A DNA stretch of 64,000 nt from Fonsecaea monophora. Taxonomy: Eukaryota; Ascomycota; Eurotiomycetes; Chaetothyriales; Herpotrichiellaceae. Below the pieces are notes generated by a model, which made no database searches, was not told where the DNA came from, and worked only from the letters and a program-made list of their open reading frames with translations. A program made the translations under genes and the position numbers. The stretch's first letter is position 1. Every line of letters begins with the position of its first letter. The stretch covers positions 1 through 64,000 of the forward strand of contig NW_019174014.1 of the NCBI RefSeq assembly GCF_001642475.1, read 5' to 3'. This document shows, one piece after another, positions 45,076 through 56,945 of the stretch.

Positions 45076-46479
45076 ATGGGCGGCTCTGTGTTCAATGCCG
45101 AAGGCCTAGCTACTCCCCGAATGCCCCCGACTGTCTATTACTCAGTACTCGACCACGCCGAGGCGCTCCTCAAGGCTTGCTTCAAACTCGTAGGCCATGC
45201 GATCGAAGCACCAGCCAAGACTTCCCACGGAGATATCGACATAATGGTGGCAGAACCTGTGGATCGGAGTCTGACTGCTGCCGGCAGGAGGACTGGACCT
45301 CTCCTGGCTGAATCACTCGGGGCTGACAAGTGGAAAAAAATGGGTGGGGGTTCGACGTATCATCTTGCGCTGAGGTGGCCCAAGGAATTTGAAGATCAAC
45401 TGATATCCGTGGACGAGGTGAGGAAATGCCCCTGTGACGACGAAACTGGTTTGGCAGAAGTCGACGACGCGTTGTCCGAGGAGAGAGAACAAAAAAGGAC
45501 CGGGCTGCAAGCTGATGCTTCTTCGACTTCGACTGCTGGCTACCCCTCGTCATCGTCGCCCATCAGGATCCAGAAACATATCCAGGTTGACGTCTCAATC
45601 ATGCCCACCCCCGCCTTTTTCCACTGGAATATCTTCTTCCAAGCGCACGGTGATCTCTGGCAGATGCTTGGGGGGATCCTCCGCCGTCTCGGCATTACCC
45701 CAACTTCAAGAGGGCTATTTTTGCGCATAGCAGAAGTGGAAATGCACAACAAGGAGCAGTCGAGAGTTCTCATGAGCAATGATCCCAACGCAGTCCTCGA
45801 CTATATGGGATTGGACCGAGAGCGGTATTGGCGGATGTTTGAGACTTGGGAGGAAATGATGGATTACGTGGCGAGTTGCAGATTTCACGACCCTGGTCGC
45901 TGGAAGCATCCAACCAAGCATGACGCAGAGGCAGAAGAGGATGAAGAAGTCAAAGAAGGAAGGGACCAACGATCTGACCTTCTGAAATCAAATGACCGTC
46001 GGCGCGCCACCAAGCGACCACTTTTCATGTACTGGATCAAAACATACCTCCCTGCCCACGTCGATGAGGCACCTGGCAAGTCGGCACTCCTGACGAGGGA
46101 CCAGGTCATCGAAGATGCAAAGGAGTTTTTCGGCGACGAATTCGCAAACAGGTTTGAGGCGAGAAAAGCCAAGGTGGTCCGCCAAATCAAGGTGGACAAG
46201 CTGTGGGCTGATATAAGGAAAGGCCTACCGGTACAAGGTACAGAGATTGGTGATGTCATGAAAGGAATGAAAAGAGAGATTGTGGGGAATCGCGAAGCGC
46301 GAGCAGTGGAGCTGGAGAAGCTGGAAGGATTGGAAGAGATCAGAGTGGCATACGAGGCGGACAGGTTTGACGAGGTCCTAAAGTGGGCGATGCTCAACTG
46401 GAATGAGGTTGGGCAGAGACAGAAGAGGCTGAATCGAGAGAAGAGTCGGGTTCCTGTCTTGGAGAAAGGTTCATCATGA
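45076..46479 (+). CDS. nucleotidyltransferase-like conserved fungal protein
   Basis: The gene is a single exon of 467 aa. The N-terminal third fits the pattern of the polymerase-beta nucleotidyltransferase fold: Met-Gly-Gly-Ser at the start, Asp53-x-Asp55 in His-Gly-Asp-Ile-Asp-Ile-Met-Val, and a third acidic strand with Asp172 in Val-Asp-Val. These would be the three metal-binding acids. The rest contains a helical region with His-Gly-Asp-Leu-Trp-Gln-Met-Leu and a charged C-terminus. I know of similar conserved fungal proteins without an assigned function. The substrate could be an RNA end, a protein or a small molecule; none is shown here. It lies next to, but is probably not part of, the catabolic block. 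Confidence 0.6.
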   Translation: MGGSVFNAEGLATPRMPPTVYYSVLDHAEALLKACFKLVGHAIEAPAKTSHGDIDIMVAEPVDRSLTAAGRRTGPLLAESLGADKWKKMGGGSTYHLALRWPKEFEDQLISVDEVRKCPCDDETGLAEVDDALSEEREQKRTGLQADASSTSTAGYPSSSSPIRIQKHIQVDVSIMPTPAFFHWNIFFQAHGDLWQMLGGILRRLGITPTSRGLFLRIAEVEMHNKEQSRVLMSNDPNAVLDYMGLDRERYWRMFETWEEMMDYVASCRFHDPGRWKHPTKHDAEAEEDEEVKEGRDQRSDLLKSNDRRRATKRPLFMYWIKTYLPAHVDEAPGKSALLTRDQVIEDAKEFFGDEFANRFEARKAKVVRQIKVDKLWADIRKGLPVQGTEIGDVMKGMKREIVGNREARAVELEKLEGLEEIRVAYEADRFDEVLKWAMLNWNEVGQRQKRLNREKSRVPVLEKGSS

Positions 46480-47089
46480 CCGGCAGTGGTGGGAGGCCAA
46501 TGGATACGTCAGGCGAGCGGTAGTCAGTAGAAGCTGCCTATACGAATCACCGGGGCCCGCCTAGCTCACGACATGGTACTTTTAGGTGCTGAATCGTAAA
46601 TAGAAATGGAGAAGTATTATCGATGCATCCATATAGCCAGTGACTGGTAAATCGGGCTTGGCTCCCTTGGCAAATTTCAAATGCTTAGTCTGTGTAGTTA
46701 GCGTAGAACGGGCCAACTGTTGGTGCCAACAGTCTCGAACTAGTCCATAAATTATCTAGTGAACCACTAGCCTATCCCCGCACTCTAACTACTAACTACA
46801 ACCCCAACATCATGTCCCGGTGATCGTTTTCCACGGAGATTCTGCCATGCATAACAAGAGTACGCCAATTCGTCACCAGACTTGACCTTGAAAGTCCCAC
46901 AGCATTTGCATCACGGGCATTGGTCCAGATGTCAAGCCCTTTTCCATCTTTCAAAATGAGGAACTCTCGTCAACTCTTTTCCCTCTCAAGGAGAAGACGT
47001 GCGAGCTTGAACGACGCCACACCAGGCACGTCACTATCTCTGGGCTAACTTAACACACCGATCAGAGACCTACAAGTCGTGGAACGGAA
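46480..47089. other. intergenic, dehydrogenase promoter
   Basis: The 610 bp show no gene. A short inverted repeat occurs near 46,720-46,735 (GTTGGTGCCAAC). The region carries the promoter of the downstream short-chain dehydrogenase. Confidence 0.45.
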
Positions 47090-47907
47090 ATGGCTGACCT
47101 CCAACGAAAATCCATCATAGTCACTGGCGGGGCCTCTGGAATCGGTCTGGCCACGGTCACTCAACTTCTGGAGCTGGGGGCCCGAGTCGCAGTTGGTGAC
47201 TTGGCTCTAGAAACTCCCAGCACATTGACGAACCTCAATCCTGCGTCCGACAATTTCTTCTACCAGCAGTTGGACGTTACCAGTCGCCAGAGTGTCCAGG
47301 GGTTCATCGCAAAGGTGCTCGAGAAGTTTGGCCAAGTGGATGGACTCGTGAACAACGCCGGAATCTGTCCCAACGAAGGAGAAATCGCATCCGATGATAC
47401 TTTCGACCGCATTATGGCGGTGAATCTGAAAGGAGTGTGGAACGTGGGCACGGAAGTCATCCGTCGTATGATGGAACAAGAGTCGCGTGGTGTTATCGTC
47501 AACACAGCGAGCGACGCCGCTCTGAAAGGCATCAAAGGTCTTGCGGCGTATACAGCCTCAAAACATGCCGTCCTAGGCCTGACCCGAGTTTGGTGCAAGG
47601 AATGGACGCCGAAAGGTATCAGGGTCAATGCGGTCGCCCCGGGTAAGTGCAAAGCCACCTTCTGAGATGAGGATAGATGTAGTAACTGACATCGCACCCA
47701 GGAGTCACTGATACGCCGATGGTTGCTAAAATTGCGGCGGATCACGAGTCTGGCCAGGAAGCCACAGCATCGTGGCTCAAAAACATCCCCATGGGAAGGT
47801 TTGGACAGCCCGGTGAGATTGCCAGTGTCATATGTTTCCTGCTTAGCAAAGACTCGAGCTTCATGAGCGGACAGGTGCTGAGGATTGGGGGTGGGGAAGG
47901 CGAGTAG
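47090..47907 (+). CDS. short-chain dehydrogenase/reductase
   Basis: Two exons (47090-47642, 47702-47907) give 252 aa, the classical SDR length. The Rossmann Thr-Gly-Gly-Ala-Ser-Gly-Ile-Gly is at residues 12-19, Asn-Asn-Ala-Gly near 89, the active-site Ser in Asn-Thr-Ala-Ser, and Tyr-Thr-Ala-Ser-Lys as the catalytic Tyr-x3-Lys. An acidic residue (Asp) ends the second beta strand (Val-Gly-Asp-Leu), which favours NAD(H). It would interconvert an alcohol and a carbonyl; the substrate is unknown. There is no targeting signal. It may serve the catabolic block, taking an aldehyde or alcohol made by the oxidase or aldolase, but 3.5 kb and one unrelated gene lie between. Confidence 0.9.
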
Positions 47908-48171
47908 AGGATCTAACCAGGACACGAATTCTTCTTTGCATGATAGACAGGGAGGAAATATATACAATCCCAAACAGGGCCGGGTATGCCTGTTGGCAGA
48001 TCCAAGAATGTGGATCTACTTGTTTCCTCCGAGTATGTTCGCCAGAATCAATCAAGTTGAAACCCGATATCCGTATTGAGCACATGTACATTCATAAAAA
48101 TTCCAATACCGCCATGCCATGTGATTTGTATACAAAGGATATTAGCCACGTCCATAACTTCATAGCCCACA

Positions 48172-50156
48172 TCAAATACTCCTAGTGGGACGGGAACGAA
48201 TTACCGACTCACTATGCTCCCCCCATCGGCCAAGTGCAAGAGCTTCCAGTGTTTTACTTCGTCCTGACCAAATTGAGCCGCGTTTCGCCTTTTCTTGCAC
48301 CTCGGGTATCCAAAAATGCGTGACCACCGCCCCCAAGATCATACACGCGCTGAAGACCACTAGGATCGTCCCATAGCGCTTCGTCTGGTTGTCGCCCGGT
48401 GACGAGGATCCAAACTTGTAATACAATGAAAAGACCTGAACCAAGATCGACCCGAGTTTTCCGGAAGCCGCTGCAATACCGTGGCAAGTACATCGATAAC
48501 GGGTCGGGAATAGTTCAGCAGGAATGATGTAGGTGGTCGAGTTGGGCCCTATACCAGTCAGCCACGATACTCGGGGAGCGATATCGCCTCGTCCACTTAC
48601 CAAAATTGAACAGGAATTGTCCAATCACGTACAGCGTGATTGCCAGAGCCCCTTCTTCCTGGACCACAATAAACTCAGTGCCCAATGCAATGAACAACGC
48701 TGCGAGGGCCAAAAACCCGTATTTCTGCAAGGACACCCTGTTCAACCGGGACGCCGAAAGAATCCAAAGAATCCCTCCTGCGAAACTTCCCGTATTCAAA
48801 ACAACCAGCGCCTGTACCGATGTGTTCATGAACATGTCATAGATGTCAGTGCTAGGGTCATCGTTTGTCTTCCAGATCGGCTGGGGGTTCGCGATATGCA
48901 GGCTACCCCAGGTCTTCGCAAGGAACTGAGGATTTGACAGGCCAATCCCATAGTAGCCAAAGTCCAACAGAAGCCAGCACATTGACACAGCCATCAAGGT
49001 ACGCCAGTTGCCCTCGGTCCAGAAATACTGTTTGATGTCGGCTTTTGATATCTTCCAGGAAGAATTCAACGTCGCCAGCGGGGCAGGGGTCACTGTGTAC
49101 GAGGGCCTGGCATCCGAACGCTCATCGAACGACCTGTTGGAAAGATTTGACTCCTCTAGAGAGTCGCACCACATTCCGATCTCTAGCTCGTTGTTCATAG
49201 AAGTTTCCCCGAACAACTGCGTTGCATCGAACTCAGCTTTAACTGGGTCATCTTCGATGTCGAGGAGGAACCTTGGGGTCTCTGGAATGGCAAAACGGAA
49301 AATCAAAGCGACCACTCCAGGAACCACGCCAATACCGATGATCCACCTCCACATGATGTCCACGGAGCGCTGCAGGTCATCGTTGTTTGAGCGGCGGGAT
49401 ATGGCGACCACGATCAATGAGATCAGGTTGCCCATGATCTGTCCAAGTGGTTGCATGAAGAACACACTTGCCATCATGCGCGCCCGGTGTCTGGTGGGGG
49501 CAAACCTGCGCCATATTAGTTAGACCGAAGCTGCTAGCGACAAGATGACAAGACGACAAGACAACTGACTCTGCAGTAATGACGGCGCTGAGTGGATAGT
49601 CAGCTCCTACGCCGATTCCCACCATGATCCTCCACCAGATCAACCAAGCAAAGACACTCATGCTTCCGTTGTAGCCTTCAGAGCTCATGACAACACCCAA
49701 GGTTGAAGCAATGAGTAGTAGCAACTCAATTCCGTACATTGTCTTTCGACCTTTCTTGTCGGCGAGGAAGCCAAAGGTAGCTTGACCAACGAGGGTGCCC
49801 GCGAGGGTGACGATGTTGATACATGTCACTCGGTATGACGAGACTTCTTCCTTCCAGTACACATAGGAGATCATAGGTAGGGCGATATTCCCAGCAAACA
49901 ATGAAAATCCATCAAGCAAGAATCCCACGCCTGCAACGAGGACAACGACCCATTGGAAAGGCTGTCGGTCGATGGTTTCGTAGATCTGGCGAACACGGAC
50001 ATGGCGATCCTGAAAGGTTGAAGAACCTGTTAGACCATACATGCTCTCCCAGGTCCATACGAGCTATTTCAAAACATAGACGCAAAGACGTACTCGCTCA
50101 TGGTCAAAGTCTCTTGCGCGATCAGTCGCATAAAGACGTCCACGCCATCGGCCCAT
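48172..50156 (-). CDS. PHO84-like inorganic phosphate transporter (MFS)
   Basis: Four exons (50156-50094, 50009-49570, 49505-48601, 48548-48172) give 594 aa with about 12 membrane helices. It belongs to the phosphate:H+ symporter group. Marks are Asp-Gly-Phe-Ser-Leu-Phe in helix 1, Gly-Gln-x2-Phe-Gly-x2-Ala-Asp-Lys-Lys-Gly-Arg-Lys after helix 2, Gly-Ile-Gly-Val-Gly-Ala-Asp-Tyr-Pro-Leu-Ser in helix 4, Ile-Pro-Glu-Thr-Pro-Arg-Phe before the central loop, and Asn-Phe-Gly-Pro-Asn-Ser-Thr-Thr-Tyr-Ile-Ile-Pro-Ala-Glu in helix 10. The first exon codes only 21 residues. The cytosolic central loop is long and Ser-rich. Import of phosphate at the plasma membrane is expected; related carriers may move other phosphates. 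Confidence 0.9.
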
Positions 50157-53026
50157 GTTGAGGTCCTTCAGAGTTCCTCAGGCGCAATGGGGCTAAAAGC
50201 GAGGGGTCGAGGATTGGAGTCAACCAGCCATAGCGCAGTCGATGATTCGAGGCTGCAAAACCAGTAGGTCGCAAGGAACCCTGTTTAGATCAGGTTACAA
50301 TGATAAGTCTATGAGTAGACGAGAGGGTTCAGGCGAAGACAGAGCTATGGCAGAGGGAATAAATGGGAAGACTTGGGGTCACAAAAAGGATGGCGCAGAC
50401 AGGTACATGAAGTTGCTTCTGACTGATGAGGCGGACTCGGATATGAAGTACCTCACACCTCGAGCCAGAATGGACACCAATTAGTCGGTAGTCCGGTGCA
50501 TGTACCTGTACACAGTACCTATTGCAGGGCGTGGAACCACAGCACGCGCGATATTCCCCGTGTGCCTGCGCAGAAGTTACTCGTACTCGCACCAGTACTC
50601 CGTAGAAACAACCTGGTGATGCCCACTTAATCGCTCGGTCCAGAGTAGCTGGCTCGCTACGGTCGCCGGGATAAGGATTGATCGAGTGCAGTCACCAAAG
50701 AGATCCGAAGTTCCTTGCACGCTCCAACCAGCCCAGAACCCGTAGGCATTGTCCTTGCCATTAAGTTTTGGGGGGAGTGCCCACCCACACCACGCTTGAT
50801 GCATCCTGGACACGACTAGGTGAAATGACGGTGGTACCAAGGAGGAGGAGGACAGGCTAGGTGAATGGCGCATCAACAGGAGGGAGGAGGGAGAAGACAG
50901 AATACAATGAGGTTGGTTACAAGGAGTTGTTCCGAATACCCTTTACTCCTACAGTGCAAGTAAGAGGGAGGTACCAGTAATACTGGAGCTAGGCGCCTAG
51001 GGTCCCGGAGTTGGGACCCTCAGAACCACCCCTTGGCGAGGACTTGTTGAATTAACACACCATTCAGCGTCCATTGTCTGCTACACGTGGGAGGTGGCCA
51101 AGCCGGCGTCAATGGTCTAGAGTTCGTCGGCTGTCCACCAATGTATTATCTGATACTGACCCAAGTCTCAGCATCATGCACCTCTCCCAGCCATCTTTTT
51201 CAGAGCAGAACAAAGCCTGATTCCCACGCCGACTCTCCCGCTGTCTGCCGTGCGCCGTCCCTGAAATTGGCATTGTCTACTCGTACAACGACCTGCTTTC
51301 GGGTTGAGCACGCCTGCGATGCCTCCGAATTCCTCCACGTCCAGTCCGTTATCGAGCCGAGCTGATGGATTCCGTGGGCACAGTCTGCCCTTTGCCAAAT
51401 AGCCCAAGATACTCCTATCATAACGGGGTGGTCGCTCTGTGACAATGTATCTCAAAATACACTCGGGAGTACCCCTTGATAAGGTGCTGTCAATTCTAGA
51501 AGAAACACGAGGACACTTCTTTGACATCGCGCCACCCACTGCGACTAATATCTTGACTCGGCTGGCGGTAGGCAAGCCACAGGTTCAGTTTTGCACTTCT
51601 TTCAACATTTTTCTGTTGTAATTGGGTACCAAGGAGAACAAAGAAAAGGATGGGATCTCTCGGTGGCTATGCAACTGCTCATATCACTGGATACTTGGCC
51701 TCGCCCTCGAGACCTTGGCAAGATCATCGATCTCCCCGAAGCCTTGTCGAGAAAAGCAACACGAGGGGCAACAGGTTTGCTCACGCTAAATCCTGCAATC
51801 CAGGTCAGACCCTCAGCCCACAGTCGTGCCACCATCAATGGATCCGCCCATGAGCTAGCCTAGAGCTATATCTAGCATTGAGGACCCTAGCGCTTCTTGT
51901 GTACGGCGCGTCTTCAAAGTCGTCAGCAAAGCTCGAGCTCAAACCCCTCGTGTCTCGAACTCGTGGTGCAATCGTTAAAGGTCTTTCCCCTTGTATATAA
52001 CCCAGCTAAGACGCCGAACTGTGCTAGAAACATGGGTCGTTACTGGGTATCCTCGTAATCGCTCGTACGCTCACATAACCCAAATTGGTCCATCATTATA
52101 TCTGGATATATCCTCTTCCATCATCCCTGAAACCCTACGCCATGGCATAACAAGCCAAAGAACTTCTTTTGGTCTAGAAAGGGGAGGGGTGACTATTAGC
52201 TCGTTTCAAGGGGATGGACAGGTCTCCATACCGTTATCCTCCAAGAATGTAATGTGCAATGCCTTCAACTGAGCCAGCAGGTCGAAATTGGGTCGCAACG
52301 ACACAGTCATCGGACGCCCGGATTTTTTGCTCTGTTCGATATGGTCGATGCAATCAACTATGCACTAGTTAGTTCGCTGCATCGTCCAGTACAATACTTC
52401 AATGACTGGATTTATATCAATTCCAAGGGCTCGGACGGAATTCAAGTGGTAGCCAAACAACTGTTGAGCTAGGGGTCGGGAAGGCTGTTGCCCATTTTGA
52501 CACAGGTTTGGTCCTCGATGGTCACTTACGAGGAATAGTAACGTAACGCTTCTTTTCTTTCCGTTGTGAATTGGCGAAGAAGAGAATAATCTGCCTTCCA
52601 GTCCGCGACCGGAGGATGCGTAGGTTCTGGCTAATGCATTCCTCGCCCCTTCCTTTGGATTTTGCCTCTGCAATACCCGCAGTGAACATAACCGTTTGGC
52701 TGAGCAGCGCCTCCTGAAAGTGTACGCAGTCTAGGCACTAGTCAGCAACTATTCAAAGGACCTCTTGGACTTTTGGCAAGGGTTCGTTGTGGTCTTGGGA
52801 AGGATGTCCTGGGGATTGACACACCTTCCCATGTCTCAAATATATAGGAAGGCTGCGCCTGAAATAATGTAGATGCCATTCGCACATTCTGTTCCTCGAG
52901 AAACGACACTCGGGATATGTGGCTGGTGCTTGATGTTACAGGAGTCTCGAGGTGAGGAATGGGCATCTTCGTGCCAGGAACTACCTGCCGTCAGTGCTGA
53001 GTCTACTCAGAGAAGGGGGGACCCAA

Positions 53027-53482
53027 CTAACAGGAGTGGATGAAGGTGGTCTGGAGGCCCGCTGGGTCGCTGAGCTCAATTTGCTTGAGGTGACCTGCCA
53101 CGTCTCTTCGAAGTTGAATTTGCGAGTATCTCAACTTGAACAGTTTGCTGCCTTTGCTGAAGGAGCTGTAAAATCCCAGACAAAGGGTGTGGTCAGCGGG
53201 CGCTCTGCTGCAGGACCAAGATGAATGCAGGGGATAGCAGAGGCTCATATACATATTAACAGGCTTGTTCAAGGGCACATGGAATATCTGTTCTGACGAG
53301 CAACTTGACTGTCGACTCCTATCCTCGTGGCCCGAGAGGGCTGGAGTGGGTGGCAGATTGAAACGGGTAAAGTGGACGCTGGCAGTATCTGAAGGAGTGT
53401 CCAACGATGTTATACTATCTTGTCGAGGTGATTTTTGTAAAGGCCAGTCGGTCGTGTCAAGAAAGTTGGACTGGCTGGACAT
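53027..53482 (-). CDS. possible small hypothetical protein
   Basis: From the ATG at 53,482 a frame of 151 aa runs to 53,027. Its first 75 residues are Ser/Thr/Pro/Asp-rich, with a Leu-Pro-Pro-Thr-Pro-Ala-Leu-Ser stretch. The second half is Cys- and Leu-rich and looks less natural, so a splice site may lie near residue 75. No family is recognised. It is listed only because it is the best frame in a large gene-poor stretch. Confidence 0.25.
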   Translation of the reverse strand: MSSQSNFLDTTDWPLQKSPRQDSITSLDTPSDTASVHFTRFNLPPTPALSGHEDRSRQSSCSSEQIFHVPLNKPVNMYMSLCYPLHSSWSCSRAPADHTLCLGFYSSFSKGSKLFKLRYSQIQLRRDVAGHLKQIELSDPAGLQTTFIHSC

Positions 53483-54249
53483 TGCCACCAGTCCGGTTCC
53501 GCTGACAGGGCCGTTTTGCTGCCAGTACTCAGACAAGGTTCTGTTCTGTAGCACCCTGCCAAACTGGAAGCCGACTACCAGTCAGAACAGGGATCGACCA
53601 CGTAGATTGCTAGATTGCGACTAGCTCAGGACGAGGGCCGGCTGGAGGTGACGCTGTACAAGATTGCAGGTTGCGGTGAACAGTCGCAGGCAAAAGAAAG
53701 TCTCATCTGGAGCCATTATCCAGAAGTGAGATTCAAAAGCAGGCTCTCCAGATGGCAAAATCGGGAGGAATAAGATATCTCTTGGAGCAACGAAATGGGC
53801 TCAAGCATGGCCATTCTGATCGGATGAGAGACACTTTGTCCGCAGTTCTGGGACATGGTGAACAGGCACAATGAGTGGGCAGCAATCGCATGGCGAGGTG
53901 GAGTGGCATCTGGAGGTGCGAGGAACGTGGTTGAGCGTGTGGCCAGAAAAGCCCGACATTGGTAAAAGGGGCCTGGGCTTTTGTCGCCATCCCGTCGCTC
54001 ACTGCATAGTCGGTAGGTATTCGGCTGTTTCCCTCCTCTTGTAATTTATGGGGGCCTGCCGTTTGCAGGGCTTGTCGATCGGTGATGGTTCCAGGGCGAA
54101 TGGTTGAACCAGGTGGTTTTGTGATGCTTTGTGCCTGGACAATGGTTATGTATGAGCGTGCCTTTTGAGGGAGAATTCCGCGTGGGGAGGGAGAGGCGCA
54201 TAGGTAGGCTGGGCTGGGCAGAGAGATACGTACTCGCTAACAAACACCC

Positions 54250-54284
54250 TCTTCATCTTCATCCTCATCCTCATCCTCATCCCC
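54250..54284. repeat. CATCCT/CATCTT microsatellite
   Basis: Short tandem repeats of a six-base unit (CATCTT, then CATCCT copies) run for about 35 bp in non-coding DNA. Confidence 0.7.
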
Positions 54285-55369
54285 ATGCTTTTTTCCTATC
54301 GAGTCCAGTCGAGAAGTTGGGCACGGTGTCTGTCCGGCTTGCATTCCTGGCACACGAAAATGGTTTTGTGCATCAAGGGCAGCCTTCATTGATAGGTCGG
54401 TACAAGGTCAATTCGCCTACTGTTGGAATTGACGATGTCGCCGTTCTTTGACAATACAGCAGCCACTACATACTATGACAAAACATGTATTTTTATCCAA
54501 GCAACTACACCCCGTCATTGTGTGTTGACCAGGGGTCCTCGCATTTCTACAGTACTAAACCCCCCACGTCTCTCACATCATGTCCAGGAATGGACCGCGA
54601 GGGGTCCAGCTGTACAGAAGTTGGACCACTGAATACCCAAAGCCGCCACTGTCAAAATTTCGATCCATACCTTCACCAGTTCGAGGCCGAATTTGGAGAC
54701 TTGCCGTCTGTGGTGTCATGACCGGCACATGTCGTTTTTGCTTTGGACCTGCCTTGATCACATTAATTCGCCAAGGGGACTTGACAAGGTAATAGAAGCA
54801 CGCTGATCAAAAACAAGGCTGCTGAGGCTCTGATCACGGGGAGGAAAACCCTCCCAGTTGTTGAAGCAATTTAATTCCAACTTCATTCGTGTCTCGATAG
54901 CAAGATACTAATCGCGCTCAGTAGACCTCCTGAGACATGTGAATCCACACTGAGAGCAATTCCTGAAACCGCGACTCTTGGTATGCTTTGATTGCCCAAG
55001 AGCACAAGAGAAAGAAGAAAATCCTACTGTTCCACCAGTTCGTGCCACAGACATAAAACCTGTATGTATTTGAATTGGAAAGCCTTGAGGCAAGTCTCTC
55101 TGCATCCATTCCAGTCCCAGGGCTGGTCGCCAAACAATAAACCGACTCCAGTAGGAAACCTGTCATGATCCTGTAGAGCACAATATTGAGCTGTTTCTGG
55201 TGAACAACCGAGGAATCTATTCTGAATATGTCGACGTCCATGCAGCGTGGCCGCCTCCAAGAATTGCCGGAAGCCTTGCCTAAACCTAAGCCGCATCCAT
55301 ATTGCTGCATCACCAAGGTGTTCTCTGGTCGATCTGGTCATCTAAAGCTCTTGTTGTGTGGATGGTTGA

Positions 55370-56945
55370 CTAGCTGACGGGTACTTCGCTGGGTCGATTG
55401 TGCTGTTCGACGGGTTGCTTCGAATTCTTCCAAATGTAGCCGGCGAGCTCGTCACATGCAACCACATGATACTTCCCGCTTTTGGCAACCTTCAGATAGG
55501 GATTTGATGTCTTGCTGCATATAATGCTGATATCTTGGAGGCTCTCAATGGCTTGTCGGTCCGCGTCGTCAATATCAACCGACATCTCTAGATTGCAATC
55601 CTACAGGAAACTGGTCAGCACACGTCTTCAGAAGGGTTTCACGTGTGGGTCGACTCACACATTTCCATGTAAGACGACGATGAGTCTTAGGAGGTTTGGG
55701 TCGGATCAATTGGTTAATAAGATCCTCAAGTCGGTCCCCGCTCCCAGAATCGCCCTGGGCAGCAGTTCCAGAAGGCTGCTTCCCTCCTTGCAGTGGGGGG
55801 GGCGCGAGGTTGTAGCCTCGCCTTTCAGGGGGTGTTGGTGGAGGCTGGAGCTTATTCTCAGGCGAGTCAGGGGTTGTGACTGATACAAGCGCCGCGGCCG
55901 CAAGCGCAGGCGCAATGGCCTGTCCAGCAGCCGAGCTTCCAGGTGCAGGCTGAAGCAGTGGCACGGAGGGGGCGCGAGGGGTACCATTGGGGCTCATGGT
56001 ATTACTGAGTCGACGGGCTTCTTGGGGACTATCAAGCTTGGGATAGTTGCTTTCTGATTCTGGTCGTCGGGATGAGGCACTCAGTGATGGGGACTGTTCG
56101 AGGTCACGAGAGAGACCATCAGAGCTGGGAGCATCGGTCATGGTGACGTCCCTGTCCCTGCTCGAGTAAGGTCGTTCACTGATCGTAGGAGGTTGGTCGA
56201 CAAGGACATGACGGCCGTTACCCGCGTCCTTGATAATGCCTTCTTGAAGAGCCCAATTGGTCAGATCTTCATCCTCCCGTTCTTCCTTGGCTTCGACGAT
56301 GTCGCGGGAGAAATGGCCCCCAACGTGCTCCATGCGCTCGTTCCAACTGCCTTCCCCTTCAAAGACCCTGCCACAGAAGCCACAGGTACTGCGCTGCGGA
56401 GGTTTTCTTTTCTCCATCCAGCAGCGGTTGCGCACTTCCTCAAGACTGTCCTCAAAGGCTCTCCAATCCTTGTCGCCGGCGTTACCAGGAACGATTGGGC
56501 CTGAGCCTGGACCAGTCTCAGGCTTGTGCATGCGTCGATGATGCTGGGTGAAGAGATCCTTCCGATTGAAGTCGTTGTAGACTCGTTTATGGTTGGGAAC
56601 ATTGGTGTTTAAGTCGGGGTTGCACGAGCCGACATCGCAACGGTAGAATCCCAGCTGAAGGTGCTGGATTGAGACATGACGCTTCCACTCGTTCTTGGAA
56701 CTCAAGGCAACATCGCAGCCATAGTGTGAGAACGAGCAGATGAATTTGCGCTTCGCGGGTTCCGAACGCTTTGCTCCAGAACCGGGCGATTTGCGCGCAC
56801 GAGGCTTCACGACGCGCCCGGGGTGGGTATCAGAACCGGAAATTGATTGCAAAGAGTCCTTCCGGGGACGTGGTTTGATGATGCGATCTGATGGGCTTCC
56901 ACGTAGAGATGCAGAAGTAATGTTGATGTTTGACTCACTAGCCAT
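55370..56945 (-). CDS. C2H2 zinc-finger protein
   Basis: Two exons (56945-55659, 55600-55370) give 505 aa. The ATG at 56,945 is chosen because the frame further upstream has no ATG before a GTG at 57,089. Two basic Lys-Pro-Arg-x-Arg-Lys motifs (residues 24-29 and 47-52) recall AT-hooks. A C2H2-like finger starts at Cys70, with six residues between its cysteines. A second finger with a long insert follows (about 95-140), and a third, Cys-x2-Cys-x12-His-x3/4-His, lies near 218-240. The middle is Ser/Pro-rich and disordered. This looks like a fungal nuclear regulator with atypical fingers; targets are unknown. The last exon adds an 77-codon tail without a known domain. Confidence 0.82.

Larger units (their letters stand above)
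50157..55369. other. 5.2-kb gene-poor region
   Basis: No gene could be supported apart from one weak candidate (53,027-53,482, listed separately). All open frames are below about 180 codons and overlap on both strands. Composition is normal, without RIP marks, LTRs or tRNA boxes. A CATCCT microsatellite is at about 54,256-54,284. The region could hold long untranslated regions, non-coding RNA or a gene with many small exons. Confidence 0.45.
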
